A model generated the notes under the pieces. The model was not told the origin of the DNA and did not search any database. It saw only the letters and a list, made by a program, of their open reading frames with translations. From Limnomonas spitsbergensis (Eukaryota; Chlorophyta; Chlorophyceae; Chlamydomonadales), in assembly GCA_037349105.1 (NCBI GenBank), contig JAYJMM010000123.1:7316001-7380000 (forward strand): DNA of 64,000 nt. The letters are read 5' to 3'. Shown here in pieces: positions 11,353 through 24,300 of the stretch (positions within the stretch are counted from its first letter, which is position 1; each line of letters starts with the position of its first letter). The position numbers and the translations under genes are program-made.

Positions 11353-12447
11353 TGCTACAGCTCATAGTATGGGTAGGGGGTCGGTTGGTGGCAGGGTGGC
11401 GCACACGTTTAGCATTCCACGGGACTTACGGGTTAGTAGGCGCCGTGGGGGGGGGGGCCATATGCGCGGCGGTTTTAGTATGGTTCAGAGTTTTGACAGT
11501 CTGTGGGGCGTTCAAAAATGCATTGGACCGTCTGTGTGTGTTGAACTGGAGAGACTTGCAGACATAGCATGTTGGGCCTGAGTGACTGAGCTGGGTTTTC
11601 CCAGCCTTAATATTTGACGGAATCATCCATGTTGTTATCTGTATATTTCTTCATGCACCGGGCATTCGACCCATCGCAGTGCTGGACCATTGTTTCATTC
11701 TTGTATATTGTAAGGAGGACAGTCAGCTCTCATTTGACTACTTGTGTGGAGCAATCAACAATGATTGGTCCAATTGGAGGGCTGATGGGCTTTGTCTAAA
11801 GAGCGTCGTCACATCCGACCAAACTGTAATTCGAATTGGTCGTGGCCATGAAAGTGAACATGTCCTGCCGCATATATTTTGTGTTAACATCAGATTGAGA
11901 TCATAGCTTCACCGCTGCATGGCCTTACGTCATTTGCTGTCGACTTGCACCATCTAATGTTCCACTAAGAAAACCACACCCCTCATGGCATGCAATTTTG
12001 ACAAGGGGGTGGGGGCATAGCTTTGCAACCACAAGCACTAGCTGTTGGTTGAAGCGGTTGTCCGGCATGGCCAAGACCAACACGTCTGTGGCAGCAACTG
12101 GTTGGCACGACCTGTCAACCTTCGTGCTGTGCGGTCCATTTTCAGTGCTCTTCTCATGTAACGGTACGGCAATGCTCAGGGCAGACATGCTCCAGGTCCC
12201 TACGGTTTAAGTGGGCATGTACAGCGTGGGCGAGTTGGCACCGGAGCAGGTCATGGTAGGGGCTGTAATCAGCTGTAATCACAGGGTGCTCATACACTTG
12301 AAGTACTCCAGCAGGTGTGAGGCTAATGGATCAGCCCCCCTCAAACTCCTCATTGCTGACGGCATATCTGCCTCCGCCAGCACCCGAATCCCGACCAGGG
12401 TGGGCTTACTCCATGTGATATAGGAAGTGATAGCTCCACACTTAAGG
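11353..12447. other. FtsZ1 3' UTR and intergenic sequence
   Basis: No gene was recognised. A TGTAA motif, used as a polyadenylation signal in many green algae, occurs at about 11709 and again near 11825 and could end the FtsZ1 transcript. The rest has no visible structure. Confidence 0.45.
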
Positions 12448-12758
12448 GCAAGGTAGCACGATATGGTAAGTCAGCATATCATATTCATATCGATGGAGCG
12501 TTGACTATGCTTGTGTTGTGGCATTCTCGCTTGTTGATTCCGTATCTGGAAAGAAAGAAAACGCCTGAGCGTGGCTTGAGGAATACGGGATTTTAAATGC
12601 CGTACACCGAAAGTCCACATACTGATACGAGTGAATTTCGAGCTCCGAAGCCAAACCTCCCATGTTAACCCATTCATACGGTCTGTCAAAAATACAATAT
12701 CGGACGATATGATATGATATGATATGATGGCCCAAAATACCATATCGTGCTACCTTGC
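12448..12758. mobile_element. Foldback element with 21-bp perfect terminal inverted repeats
   Basis: GCAAGGTAGCACGATATGGTA at 12448-12468 is repeated perfectly as its reverse complement at 12738-12758. The interior is non-coding and contains a short TATGA array at about 12707-12727. No clear target-site duplication was found. It is probably a small non-autonomous DNA transposon. Confidence 0.75.
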
Positions 12759-13574
12759 ACAAGGGCGGATGGTAGCCGTGATGCTCATGCAGAGGACCAA
12801 GCCACTGGTCTGTTACTCTGTTGGTACATGGATCGGCGACATCCCTTCTCAACAGCAGCATATGGCATCTTGTAGTGTAGGGGGCAAAGGGACTTCACTG
12901 ATAGCGTGCTAGAGTTAGAGCCTCTGTCGGTCTGCCCATGTCCGTTTTGCGCTGGCCTGATGCCCTCTCTCCACACACAACGACACAACGCCAAAGAAGC
13001 CGCATGCCTCAACACCACTTGGCTCCAAGCTGCATGTTGCGCCACATTGCTGATAATTATACCGTCTTCCCCCTGGCCACATGGATGCACCATGCACCTT
13101 GCACATCGTCTGCGGAAATGTACCCATGCACCTTGCACCATGCACCTTACACACCGTCTGCACGGCCCCAACTACTGATGGTCCATGCTCTTGCTGAAGA
13201 CCCTCCAACTGCCGGGGGGTGTCATCGCAAAGTAGCCATGGCTTGGCATCATAGCCTATGTACAGGAACTCAGCTGGCATGCTTAAGCCATGGCATGAAG
13301 CTGGTGGAAGCTGACCAGGGACCCCCACCAACTAGGCTAGCAGGCACCTGAAGGTGACATCGAGGGTCGACACCTCGCTCATCGCAATGATACCCGGAGA
13401 AGGGGAGGCTGACATTGCAAAGGGGATGACCTTATGGGCTGGCACCTAGCGCATGACATCGAGTTTCCCATTCCACGCTCAGGATGCTGCTGATGAGAGA
13501 CGCTGCTGCCAAGGGTGTTGGGCAAAGGGAGATTGCAGTGCATATCTCAGCTGGTAAGGAGGAGGGGCTCGTCT
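12759..13574. other. Intergenic, no gene recognised
   Basis: Contains a short local repeat, CATGCACCATGCACCTTGCACA-like (about 13080-13160), but no convincing exon. Confidence 0.4.
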
Positions 13575-13835
13575 CCATGCATGACCGTGGCTGCGGCTGG
13601 TGCGCTAGCGACTGGTTCTTTCACCTCGTGCACCGAGACCGTTGAGTTGGAGACAGCCGTGGGAGCATTCCTGCTCATACGCAACGGTCTTGAGCAGCAG
13701 CAGACCGGGCAGCAGCAGCAGACCATCAAATGTGATGCCCCGTTGGACTCTAAAAACTTCACAAACTTCACAGCAGCAGACACCAACGCACGGCTTCCCC
13801 CATGCAGAGTGGCTTGATGCGGCTGTGCATTTTTC
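13575..13835 (+). pseudogene. Inverted fragment of the last exon of the large helical-repeat gene
   Basis: The plus strand encodes SCTETVELETAVGAFLLIRN, nearly the same as SCTKTVELETAVAAFLLIRD in the last exon of the minus-strand gene (about 15510-15580). A second matching block, CGGCTTCCCCCATGCAGAG followed by CTTGATGCGGCTGTGCAT, starts at about 13792. Between them lies an insert of about 90 bp containing a dispersed phrase (TGTTGGACT-GTAAAAACTTCACA type) also seen near 15185-15235 and 56195-56240. It is a non-functional, inverted partial copy. Confidence 0.85.
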
Positions 13836-14364
13836 GTTTGCTGGGACATCACAAGGACAATCCCGGATGCCCACTGGCATACCCTGCATGCACGCTGCAG
13901 CATCCTGCCCCCCCCACCTAGCATGCATGGCGAAGCATCGCCACACGCACCCACTAGCATGTGCTATATGGTGCTGCAGCAAATCCTGAGGCTGGTGAAG
14001 GTGATGAGGAGGGGGATCCTGAGTCCGGGTAGTTGAGGCCTCCTCATATAAGCAGTTCACGCTGGGCGTGCAGGCGGTCCAACACACAACACGCATAACA
14101 TCGCAGCAGTAGTGGCCGATGCCGAACAACTCTTTTATGTTTTTGATTGGCTGCGAAAAGAGGCAAATTAATTTGTTGTTGTTTATTGATGGGACTTAGA
14201 GGGCAGATGAATGTGGAAAACGAATTGGTCAGTTTTTAATTTAAGCAGCATTTAGGCCCAAATGAATTATAAAAATGAAATATAAAAAACGAAATGAGAC
14301 AAATATTACGGTACTCTGATTTATCTTGATGTACTCTGTGAAAACTTTGCAAACTTTCACTCAG

Positions 14365-14470
14365 ATGTACCCTGATGTGTCATGATTTACCCTCTTGTAC
14401 CCTGATGTGTCATGATTTACCCTCTTGTACCCTGATGTGTCATGATTTATCCTGATGTGCCCTGATTCAG
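14365..14470 (+). repeat. 30-bp tandem repeat
   Basis: About three units of TACCCTGATGTGTCATGATT plus TACCCTCTTG. The surrounding 13836-14844 region shows no gene. Confidence 0.85.
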
Positions 14471-14844
14471 ATGGCCCATAACTTACTAACTCAGTAACTA
14501 TGTGAAATACAGAAGGATACCATGTACGGACATTGGAAATTTACGGTCTCATGTGATTGTACTGCTAGGCTGTCAAGCAGAAAGGGACATTAGCAAAACA
14601 ATTGTGGGTTCGGGCTCAAGGCTGTCCACGACGTGGACTCATAGAGCATACTTCAGGACCAGCTGAGAGACATGGTGGGCGGCAGTTGGGCCCTCCAGGA
14701 GGCAAGGCAACTTGCCATCTTCCCCAGCTACACATTCAGTGTGTCGAGATTGGGGCTCACCTTGTACTTAAGGGGTCATCCCCACGCCCTAGGTCTGTGG
14801 CTGTGTGCTGGTTCCCAGCCCACAGGAACTTGCTGTCCTAGTAA

Positions 14845-15160
14845 ATGACGTCACACCTCTGGGCCCTGCTTAAATGAAGCTGGGCCACGTCAAGGCAGCT
14901 ACGAAATTCAAGGGAGAAGGCACAATAGGAAAGAAAGGAAAGAAAGTTTACCTCGTCGTCACATCTCTCAAGCGCGATGTCCTAGTTAGTAGCATGCTTG
15001 AACTGGTTCACGGGCACATGTCTCATGTTCTTTTCCAGCCTTTTGTCTGTCCCTTAAATTCCCCCCCCCCCTTTTCTTTTTTCCTGCCCTCGGTATTTCG
15101 ACGCCCACGCGGCCCAGCCTTTTTAAGCAGGGCCCAGAGGTGCAACGTCATTGACATGTC
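14845..15160. mobile_element. Pair of inverted non-LTR retrotransposon 3' tails
   Basis: At the left (minus orientation) and at 15108-15158 (plus orientation) lies the same terminal phrase: AGCAGGGCCCAGAGGTG followed by CAACGTCATTGA or a close variant. It matches the 3' tail downstream of the LINE at 47250-48503 and another tail at 44415-44470. The right copy extends upstream into CGACGCCCACGCGGCCCAGC, also shared with 47230. These look like 5'-truncated insertions. Confidence 0.75.
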
Positions 15161-15323
15161 TTATACATCCAATGTGACACAGTGGAATCACTTCTCCGTT
15201 GTGAAGTTTTCTGAAGTTTTGACAGTCCAACAAAGCATTTGATGCATGGGACATGTGCACTCACCAGTCACTACTCGATTGTCTACACACTTCACAACCC
15301 ATAAGACACTGACGAATAAATAT

Positions 15324-18300
15324 TCAAATAAACCCAAGCTTGTGGTAGTTTTTCAACGGCTTTCGGTACCCTTCCCTGCCTGTTTGCAGGCCTCTCAGTC
15401 GAGCGCTGGCTGCCTTTGCCGCTCTATCACATGCATGCACAGCCTCATCAAGCTGCTCTGAGGGGGGGAAGCCGCATGTGGAGCCTTGTTGCCGCTCCAG
15501 ACCGTCACGTATGAGCAGAAATGCTGCCACAGCTGTCTCCAACTCAACGGTCTTGGTGCATGAGGCGAGAGCACCGGTGAAGCCTGGGCTCACCGTCGCT
15601 AGCGCAGCAGCCGCAGCCACAGCCATGGAGGCGAGCCCCTCCTCCACCCCCCCCTGCGCACCACCTGCTTGCGGCTCTCCAGGAAGCTGCGTGGAAGCTG
15701 CCTGTTCCGAGGCGGCAGACCCCTCCCTGCCAGTATCAGAGAGCAGGCCGACCAGGACTAGGGACAGCGAGTGTATCAGCAGAGCCAGCTCCGGCCCTTT
15801 AACCAGGCTGACTCCAGGGTGTGATGCATCACTGGCCACCGATGCCGGGGCTGTACCAGCCCAACCCGTGCGCTCCAGGCTGTGCCGCGAAATAGCCTTC
15901 ATGAAGGCCTCGCTGCTGCCGCCCGCAGAGAGGTACGCGGACGCCACGCTGGCGCAGTACAAGTCCTCTGAGGCCTTGCCCGCCGTGACCCGCTTGATAA
16001 AGACACCCACAGTGTCAGCCTGCTCAACGTCCTCTTTGGATATGTCATTATGATTGCCCTTGGAAGGTTCCGGGGACGCTGTGGGGCGAGGCACGGCTGC
16101 CTTCCGCGCGCGTGAGTTGTACGAGCTAAGCCTCATGGCCTCTTGCACGTCATTAGCCAGAGCCTCGAGAAGTGGCCCGCTGCCCTCGCCGCATCCGCCG
16201 GCGCCAATCGCCTCTGCCAGCCTTCGCTTCACTCCAACCGGCAAGGTGGTCACCCCGGTCGCCAGCTCGGTACACAGCACCAGCCACAGCTGCGCTTGCT
16301 GCGGAGTGTCCCGTGGTCTCCGCGGGCTGCTCGTGACGCTTAACGCCCAAAACAGCTCAGCAAGCGTCCTAACGCTCAGCCCCTGCTCTGGGCCCGGCTC
16401 CAAATGCTGCTGCTGCTCCTGCTGCTGCTGCTGCATCGCCCGCAGCGCCAACTCCCTCAGCTTACCACTGAAGTCGTGCAGCTCTGACTGCATCTTGCTG
16501 CTGTTGCCGCCGCTCATGTCGTTGCTGCTGCCGCGTGTTAGCGAGAGCGCCATGGACAGGGTGTGTATGTCCGCCAGGTCCAGTGCGGATTGGGGGCTCA
16601 GATGCGCCTCTAGGTACCTAAGAGGGGAGCGTGGATCAAGTGGAGAGGACATGCAATGGTAAATTAAAAAGCAAGATACATCAATCCACGCCTCGCCGGG
16701 CGTATTATTTATTTCTTCATAAATAAATCTCAACTGGATAACTAAGCTTAACTGTAAGGATTGTTAAGCAGCATGGACGCTTCTATTCTTGTGCAGTAGA
16801 GTAACACGGGTTGGCTTCAAGCTGGGAGGTCGTTACTGGTTATGAGGATCAGTGTGGCCAAGCTATGGTCACACCTCGGTGGTCACACCTTTAGGTCACA
16901 CAAACGTAAATCACACTTCGATCACCTGCCGCCTGCAAGCACCCTAGCTCCCCTTTCCAAGCAAGAGAAGACGCTGCAGCCCCTAAGATTGAGACAGGTG
17001 TCACTTCTTCCTTCTCCCCCCTACCCCCCCCTCCCCCATCCACCACTCCCATAACCCATCACTCCATCGCGCACCTTTCCACCACATCTCTGAATAGCAG
17101 CGTGTGGAATGTCCCCGCCCTCAGCGATGCCTGCGCCAGCCCCATCAGCTGTGCCAGGGAGTAGCTGCTTTTCTCCTCGTGAGCTCTAAGAGCCAGGGCG
17201 CGGTGCAGCTGAAGAGACCAAGGCGAGTGTGAGGCGCTCCCGCCCTCGCCATCACTTCCCCCGCCGCCTGCTCCCCTACCGCCGCCAGCAGGGTCATGGC
17301 GAGCACCGCTGATGGGTTGCGCTGCCTGGGCGAAAGTGAGGTCTGCAAGCGCGTTCGCCGCTCGCACGACCTGTTCCGGCTGCATGCTCCCCGTATGCAG
17401 CAGCAAGGACCTGGAGCAGTGCAGTAGGGTGAGACGGGTTTAGGTGAGTGAGGTCAGCTCCAGTGCATTCGCCGCCGGCACGACCTGCTCCAGCCGTATG
17501 CCTCCCACATGCAGCATCAAGGGCTTGAAGCAGAGTCAGGTCGAGAGGGGTTGAGGTGAGGTCAGCTCCAGTGCACCCGCCTCTTGCACGGCCTGCTCAA
17601 GAAAGAAGCCAGTCACCTTGGAGGGCAGGCCAGTCCCTCGTGTGCAGCGTCAAGGACCTGGAGCAGTGGCATAGGGTGAGAGGGCTTAAGTTGAGGTCAG
17701 CTCGAGTGCATCCGCCACCCGCACGACCTGCTCCAGCCGCATGCCTCCCGCATGCAGCATCAAGGACCTGAAGCAGAGTCAGGTCAAGAGGGGTTGAGGT
17801 GAGGTCAGCTCCAGTGCATTCGCCGACCGAACGACGTGCTCCAGCTGTATACCTCCCGCATGCAGCATCAAGGGCTGGAAGCAGAGTCAGGTCGAGAGGG
17901 GTTGAGGTGAGGTCGGCTCCAGTGCACCCGCCTCTTGCTCGGCCTGCTCCAGAAAGAAGCCAGTCACCTTGGAGGGCAGGCCAGTCCCCCAAAACAGGGG
18001 GGGGGCGGTGGCCGGGATGACCCCTAGCCCTCCAAAGGTTCGCCTGAACATAAAAGTCTGGTTGTTTTTGCATAGTTAAGATGTAGGCCTGGATATGCTC
18101 CATCCACATACGGTATGCAGTGATCGGCATACAATACGACCCATGCCTCATTGATGCCAAGGACCTAAAACAAGTCAGAAACGGAAAGGCAGCCTTAATT
18201 CTTAACCCTTCACCCCCAGCAGTGCTCAGTGACCTAGCCAGCAAGCACTTTCCGTTGCTGGATCAATGTGCCACTGATGCCACAACATGAAGACAACCCT

Positions 18301-21300
18301 CACAGCCTCCGAGATTGAAAACAAAGCTCAAAAGCTGGTCAGGGGGCTGGTGACTTAAGGGTTAAGGGTTTAGGGTTGAGGTTTTAGGTGGTCAGGGGGC
18401 TGGTGACTACAGGGTTAAGGATTTAAGGTTGAGGTTTTAGGTGGTCAGGGGGCTGGTGACTAAAGGGTTTAGGGTTTAGGGTTAATGTGGTCAAGGGCTG
18501 GTTGCTATAGGGTTTAGGGTTAAGGTGGTCAGGGGGCTGGTGGCTATATCTAGCGTCGATTCTGCTATCGAGTAAGACCTGTAATGAGGAGGCTTGGAGG
18601 CACCATCTAGACGGCCTGGTATCTGTTGTTGTTGTTGCAAAGTTGACGTAACCACCCACAGCCTTTTGCGAAAGGGCCAGGCCGAGCAAACTGGGAGCAG
18701 ACCACCCAGTCTCTGTCAATTTGGAGCGGTACCTCAGCAACAGCTGCCGTTGAATTCAGCAGCCTTAAGAACATGAGCAAAAGCTGCTTTGAGCCAAGGG
18801 CGCAAAAAAACTTTGGGTCGAGACTTCCCCATGTGCATGGCTTGTGCATGGCTTGTGCATGGCTTGTGCATGGCCTGATGATACCTCCCCAGCATGGCTT
18901 GAGCATGGTCTGATGACAACTCTCCCCACCCTGCAGAATCGACTGGCTGCTCTGTGGGATTTGCATGAGCACACCTTGATAGGGCCCCCATGAGCTGCCT
19001 GTGGCAGGCCCCAGCTGCGGCATATGCCTCAAAGACAGCCAGCAGCTGCTCCCCCGACCAGGAGTTCATCCTCAGCGCACTGCCGGGGTCCAGCGCTCGT
19101 TCAGCAAGGGCGATGAATGTCAGCCTGGGCATGAGGGGAGTGAGGTTGATGCAGTGGGGGGGGGTGGGGGTCGGGAGAGAGGTGAAGGGGGTGGGGGCAG
19201 AAAAGGGGGAGGAGGGGTGGGGAAACGGGGGGGGGGGCAGAAGGGGTGGGGCAGGAGGGGGAAGAGAGGGGTGGGGCAGAAGGGGGTGAGGGGGGAGCAA
19301 GGAGGCCATGTAACATGAGCCATAGACTTGAACTGCTTAATTTCCATTTTCAACCACAGACTACTTACTATTTACCCTTTTTTTGACAAGACTTGATGAG
19401 ACGCGCCCTCAATTTCCGAGTGAAAACTGGCGTCAACGATGGGAAATGAATACTTCGATGCACCGGTGTCCCAAACAATAAGGCACATGAATCACAAGAG
19501 TTTAGGCAAAGAGAATCGATTCATTACACAAGCGAAAATCCCCTTCCCTTCAGCCATCTTATCCTTGCTGTGGCTGGCCAGAATTATTTTCTGAAACAAG
19601 GCTTGATGCACCAAAACCTTCATGTTTGAACGAATACCCACGCACCTGTTTCAATGACCAAACCTAGTTTAGGGTGAAGGGTTTGAACAAACATCCACGC
19701 ACCTGTTTCTATGACCACACCTAGTAAAGGGTGAAGGGTTTGAACGGATACCCACACACCTGTTTCTATGACCAAGCGAGCTCAAAGCGATGACGGCAGA
19801 AGGCCATTGGTCGTTGTCTAGAGGCTCCGGATTGATAGACCTGGGAAGATGGGTTTGGGTTAAGGGTTCAGGGCAGACCTGGGAACATGCTTTGGGGTTT
19901 AGGGTTTAGGGTTTAGGGTAGACCTGGGGACATGCATTGGGGTGGGGACCTCAGGGCAGGGATGACATCAGGTGGTTGAAACAGGATCTGGAGTAGTGGA
20001 TCTAGGGACATGCATTGGATCCAGGGACATGCATTGGATCATCAGGTCAGTTCAGGTCAGGACGGGGCAGGGCAGAGCAGGGCAGGGCAGGGCAGGGCAG
20101 GGCAGGGCAGGGCAGGGCAGGGCAGGGCAGGGCAGGGCAGGGCAGGGCAGGGCAGGGCAGGGCAGGGCAGGGCAGGGCAGGACAGGGTAGGGCAGGGGAG
20201 AGCAGAGCAGGGCAGGACACGGTAGGGCAGGACAGGGCAGGGCAGGGCAGGACAATGTAGGGCAGGACAGGGCAGGACAGGGCAGGGCAGGACAGGACAG
20301 GGCAGGGGAGAGCAGAGCAGGACAGGACAGGGCAGGGCAGGGCAGGGCAGGGCAGGGCAGGGGAGAGCAGAGCAGGACAGGGCAGGGCAGGGCAGGGCGA
20401 GACAGGGCAGGGCAGGGTAGGGCAGGGCAGGACAGGGCAGGGTAGGACAGGGCAGGACAGTGTAGGGCAGGGCAGGGTAGGGCGGGACAGTGTAGGGCAG
20501 GGCAGGGCAGGGCAGGGCAGGGTAGGGCATGGCATGGCATGGCATGGCAGGACAGTGTAGGGCAGGGGCAGGACAGGGCAAGGCAGGACAGGGTAGGGCA
20601 GGGCAGGGCAGGACAGGGCAGGGCAGGGCAGAGCAGGGCAGGACAGGGTAGGACAGGACAGGGCAGGGCAGGGCAGGGCAGGGCAGGGCAGGGCAGGGCA
20701 GGGCAGGGCAGGGCAGGGCAGGGCAGGGCAGGGCAGGGCAGGGCAGGGCAGGGCAGGGCAGGGCAGGGCAGGGCAGGGCAGGGCAGGGCAGGGCAGGGCA
20801 GGGCAGGGCAGGGCAGGGCAGGGCAGGGCAGGGCAGGGCAGGGCAGGGCAGGGCAGGGCAGGGCAGGGCAGGGCAGGGCAGGGCAGGGCAGGGCAGGGCA
20901 GGGCAGGGCAGGGCAGGGCAGGGCAGGGCAGGGCAGGGCAGGGCAGGGCAGGGCAGGGCAGGGCAGGGCAGGGCAGGGCAGGGCAGGGCAGGGCAGGGCA
21001 GGGCAGCTTCAACGTCATTTACGTCGCTCGCCGAAGAAACGGCTGTTGCAAGCAGGGTGGCCACTGGCGCGGCCATAGGTTTACAATCTGATTGAGGGAA
21101 AGTCTCGACCGGCCCATCAGCTGCGCCGCAGGGGAGGGGTCCTTGATTCCCTTTCTACACCAGAAACAAGTACATACCATTACTGGTATTGCCGGTACGG
21201 GATATAAGTGCATACCAGTACTGGTACTACCGGTACTGCCCGTCTGGAAATCAGTGCATACCGGTACCGGTACTGCCGGTATGGGACCCTAGTTGCTGCC

Positions 21301-24300
21301 TTTGTCCTGAGGTCCCGATCCTCAGGGCATACCGCATGCATGTTCTGAGGCCCAGCTCACCCTTTGGGTTTAGGGTGTCAGGTCAGGGTTGAGCGTTTAG
21401 GGTTAAGGGTTTTGGGTCTGAGTTGATTCAGGTCAGGTTTTAGGGTCAGGATTAAGTGTTTCAGGGCAGGGTTTAGGGTTATAAGTCAGGGTTAATAGAT
21501 TCAGAGGATTTCAGGTCAGGGTTCAGGGTTTCAGGTCAGGTTTTCAGGCCCAGGGGTTACGGTTTAGGGTTTCAGGTCAGGGTTCAGGGTTTCAGGTCAA
21601 GTTTGCAGGCCAGGGTTTAGAGGCTTAGGGTTTCAGGCCAGGGTTTCAGGCCAGGGTTTCGGTGCCGGGTTTCAGGTCAGGGTCTCAGGTCAGAGTTTCA
21701 TGCCAGGGCTTCGGAGCAGGGTTAACATTAGGTGGGCAAGTGGGCAAGTGGGTAAGCAGGTGGAAGGGAGAAACACAGGCTCCAAAGCATTGCACCTGGG
21801 AAATGTTTTGACAAGATGGGATTTCAGTGCCATGTTGTCTCATTAAGAGACACCTCCACGCAGTGCGTTAAGGGGCTAGGCAAGGTGCGTGGCACGCACC
21901 TTGTCTAGGTACCCCCCATCCCCTACGGCATCTCCCCTCTACCTTCCTACCTGTCCTTCCCTCCAGACTACATGTCCTTCCTCCCAGCCTACCTGTCCTA
22001 CCTGTCCTTCCTTCCAGCCTACCTGTCCTACCTGTCCTTCCCTCCAGCCTACATGTCCTTCCTTCCAGCCTACCTGTCCTACCTGTCCTTCCTTCCAGCC
22101 TACCTGTCAGTTCAAATGGCCGACCCCCCCTCCACAGCCAACCAACCAGCCCTAACCTCCACCACCCGCCTTCCCGCTCGCCTACCTGTCCTTCTCTCAG
22201 AATTCACCCTACCCTGCACCCCCCCCTTCTACCCACCAGCCCTCCTCTCCCACCTCGCCAGCACCTCAGAACAGGCCGCAGTCAGCTTATCCAGGTGCTG
22301 CTGCTCGCCCTCCGTGACGGCTTGACGGGACACGGGCTCGCCTGCGCCTGCGATCGCGACCAGAAGCTTGATCAGCTGCGGCGGCGGCATGCGCGGCGCC
22401 CGGGCCGCGACGCGCGCTGCCGCCGCCGCCCGCCAGGAGAGCGCCCCCTCGCCGCTGCCTTTGACCATGCTGACAGCCTCGGGCGGGAGGATCTCAGCCC
22501 CAAATTCCAACGGCTGAAAGGAGGAGGAGGGGGAGGAGGAGGAGGAGAAGGAGGAAAGACTGCCTTTGGCACTGTCAGCGACAGCTGGCGCGGCTCCTAC
22601 ATGAACTGCGAAGCCGTCACCGGGGGGGCTTCCGCCACCGCCGCCGCCACCGCCGCCGCCCGCACCCTGCCCTGCCGGCGCCGTCTGCTGCCCGCTCCCA
22701 ACTCGGAGCTCTCTGCAGGCCTCTACCAGCACCAACAGGGTCTCCGGATCCGCCACCAGGCTCGCAGGGCTGGACAGCACCTTGGGAGCCAGCGCCAGCA
22801 GCAGGGAGACGCTCCTGTCGACGACGCCGCCCGCCACCCCGCCCGCCCGGCTCATCTTCTCCGCGGCGCGGAGCATCGACGCGAGCTCTCGGGGGCCGAG
22901 GTCTGTCGTTGGCGCGGAGGCAGAGAGCGATACAATTTGTGTGAACAGCGCCGCATGCTCTGCGCCTGAACGTGACAGGACTTCAGCCAGATGGACGCCT
23001 TCGGAGGCAGTCAGCAGGTGGCCACCCTGCGAGCACAGCAGTAGTTGCCAATCTTTTGGGGGTATTCCAAATAGAAGAACACCAATTTCTTACATTTACA
23101 AGGATATTCAAAATATGAGGAATCGGTGTCCTTATATTACAAGGATTTACCAAGTATACGGACACCGATTCCTTACGGTTTATTTACAAATATATTCCAA
23201 ATACAACGATATGCCGATTCCTTATATCAGTACATGCAGTAACGAACCTGAGTAGGAGCCGCAGGGTGCGCAGCTAATTCCTCTTTAACCCGCTCCTATG
23301 GAAGGATGTAGCATACCTGCATACCAGTACCAGTATATGCAATAACGAACCTGCATTGAGGAGAGGCTGTAGGGTGGGCGGCCAATTGCTTTCGAACCCT
23401 CCACTCTGGAAGCATGTGCCATACCAATATCAGTAATTGCAGTAACGAACCTGCATTGAGTAGGGGCCGTAGGGTGGGCGGGCCAGGCCTTGACTGAGAA
23501 GGCTCAGGTGCCAAGTAGAGCAGCCACCGCCCACGTCTTCGCCCCCAAAGCCGCTGCCGCTGTGCTCCTCAACACCCGCCCCACCCGCTGCCGCCTCCGT
23601 GTGCAGCAAGAACGGGGACGCGGCCGGGGTCGGTGATGCCAAGGACGCGTCTACGCTGGTTGCGGAGCGCTCGGGCGCCGGTGACGGCGCATCTGCCCGC
23701 TCTCCGATCCCGCGCTGCTGCTGCTGCTGCTGCGCCGCGAACCAGTCCCGCGGGTCCATACCCGCCGCCGCCATCTCCTCCGCCAGGCGGTCCATCGCCA
23801 CCGCCAGAAGGCGGCGTCGCCACAGCGGCGGCGGTTGGGGCAGCTTCCAGGCAGCTCCCTTAGTCGTTTCTTCTGAAGAGGAAGCGGGAGCGAGGACAGA
23901 CGCAGACCCCCCCACAGGTGGGATCTGCAACTCAGGCACTGCTCCCCAGGCAGCATCCGCCGGCAGGCCCTTAGCCGAGGGGGCGCCTCTTGCCTTGAAA
24001 CCTGCAGCCTTGACTCTGCTTGGTGCTGCAACTTCCGGAGGGCTGAACACCGACACGACCTCCACCAGTTGCCGCGGCGTAAAGCAGTGCAGCAGCGGCG
24101 GCGGGGCGGGCATTGCAACGAGACCACTGGCCCCGGGGAGGATTTCATACAGGTCCTCATCATGCCAATCTCGGCGTTTGACGGGGGCGGGAGTGGGCCG
24201 TGGGCCCGACACGGGAATGGGCCCGACAAGGGCCTCTGCTGCAGCTTGCTGGAGCAGCTCGGACCTTTGGCCCAGTGTGTCATAGCCCTGCATGAGGCAG

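Noticed and set aside
20047..21078. Frames of 160-340 residues on both strands (Cys-Pro-Ala-Leu-Pro or Gly-Gln-Gly-Arg-Ala repeats)
   Set aside because: They are translations of a GGCAG pentamer without stop codons and lie inside an intron.
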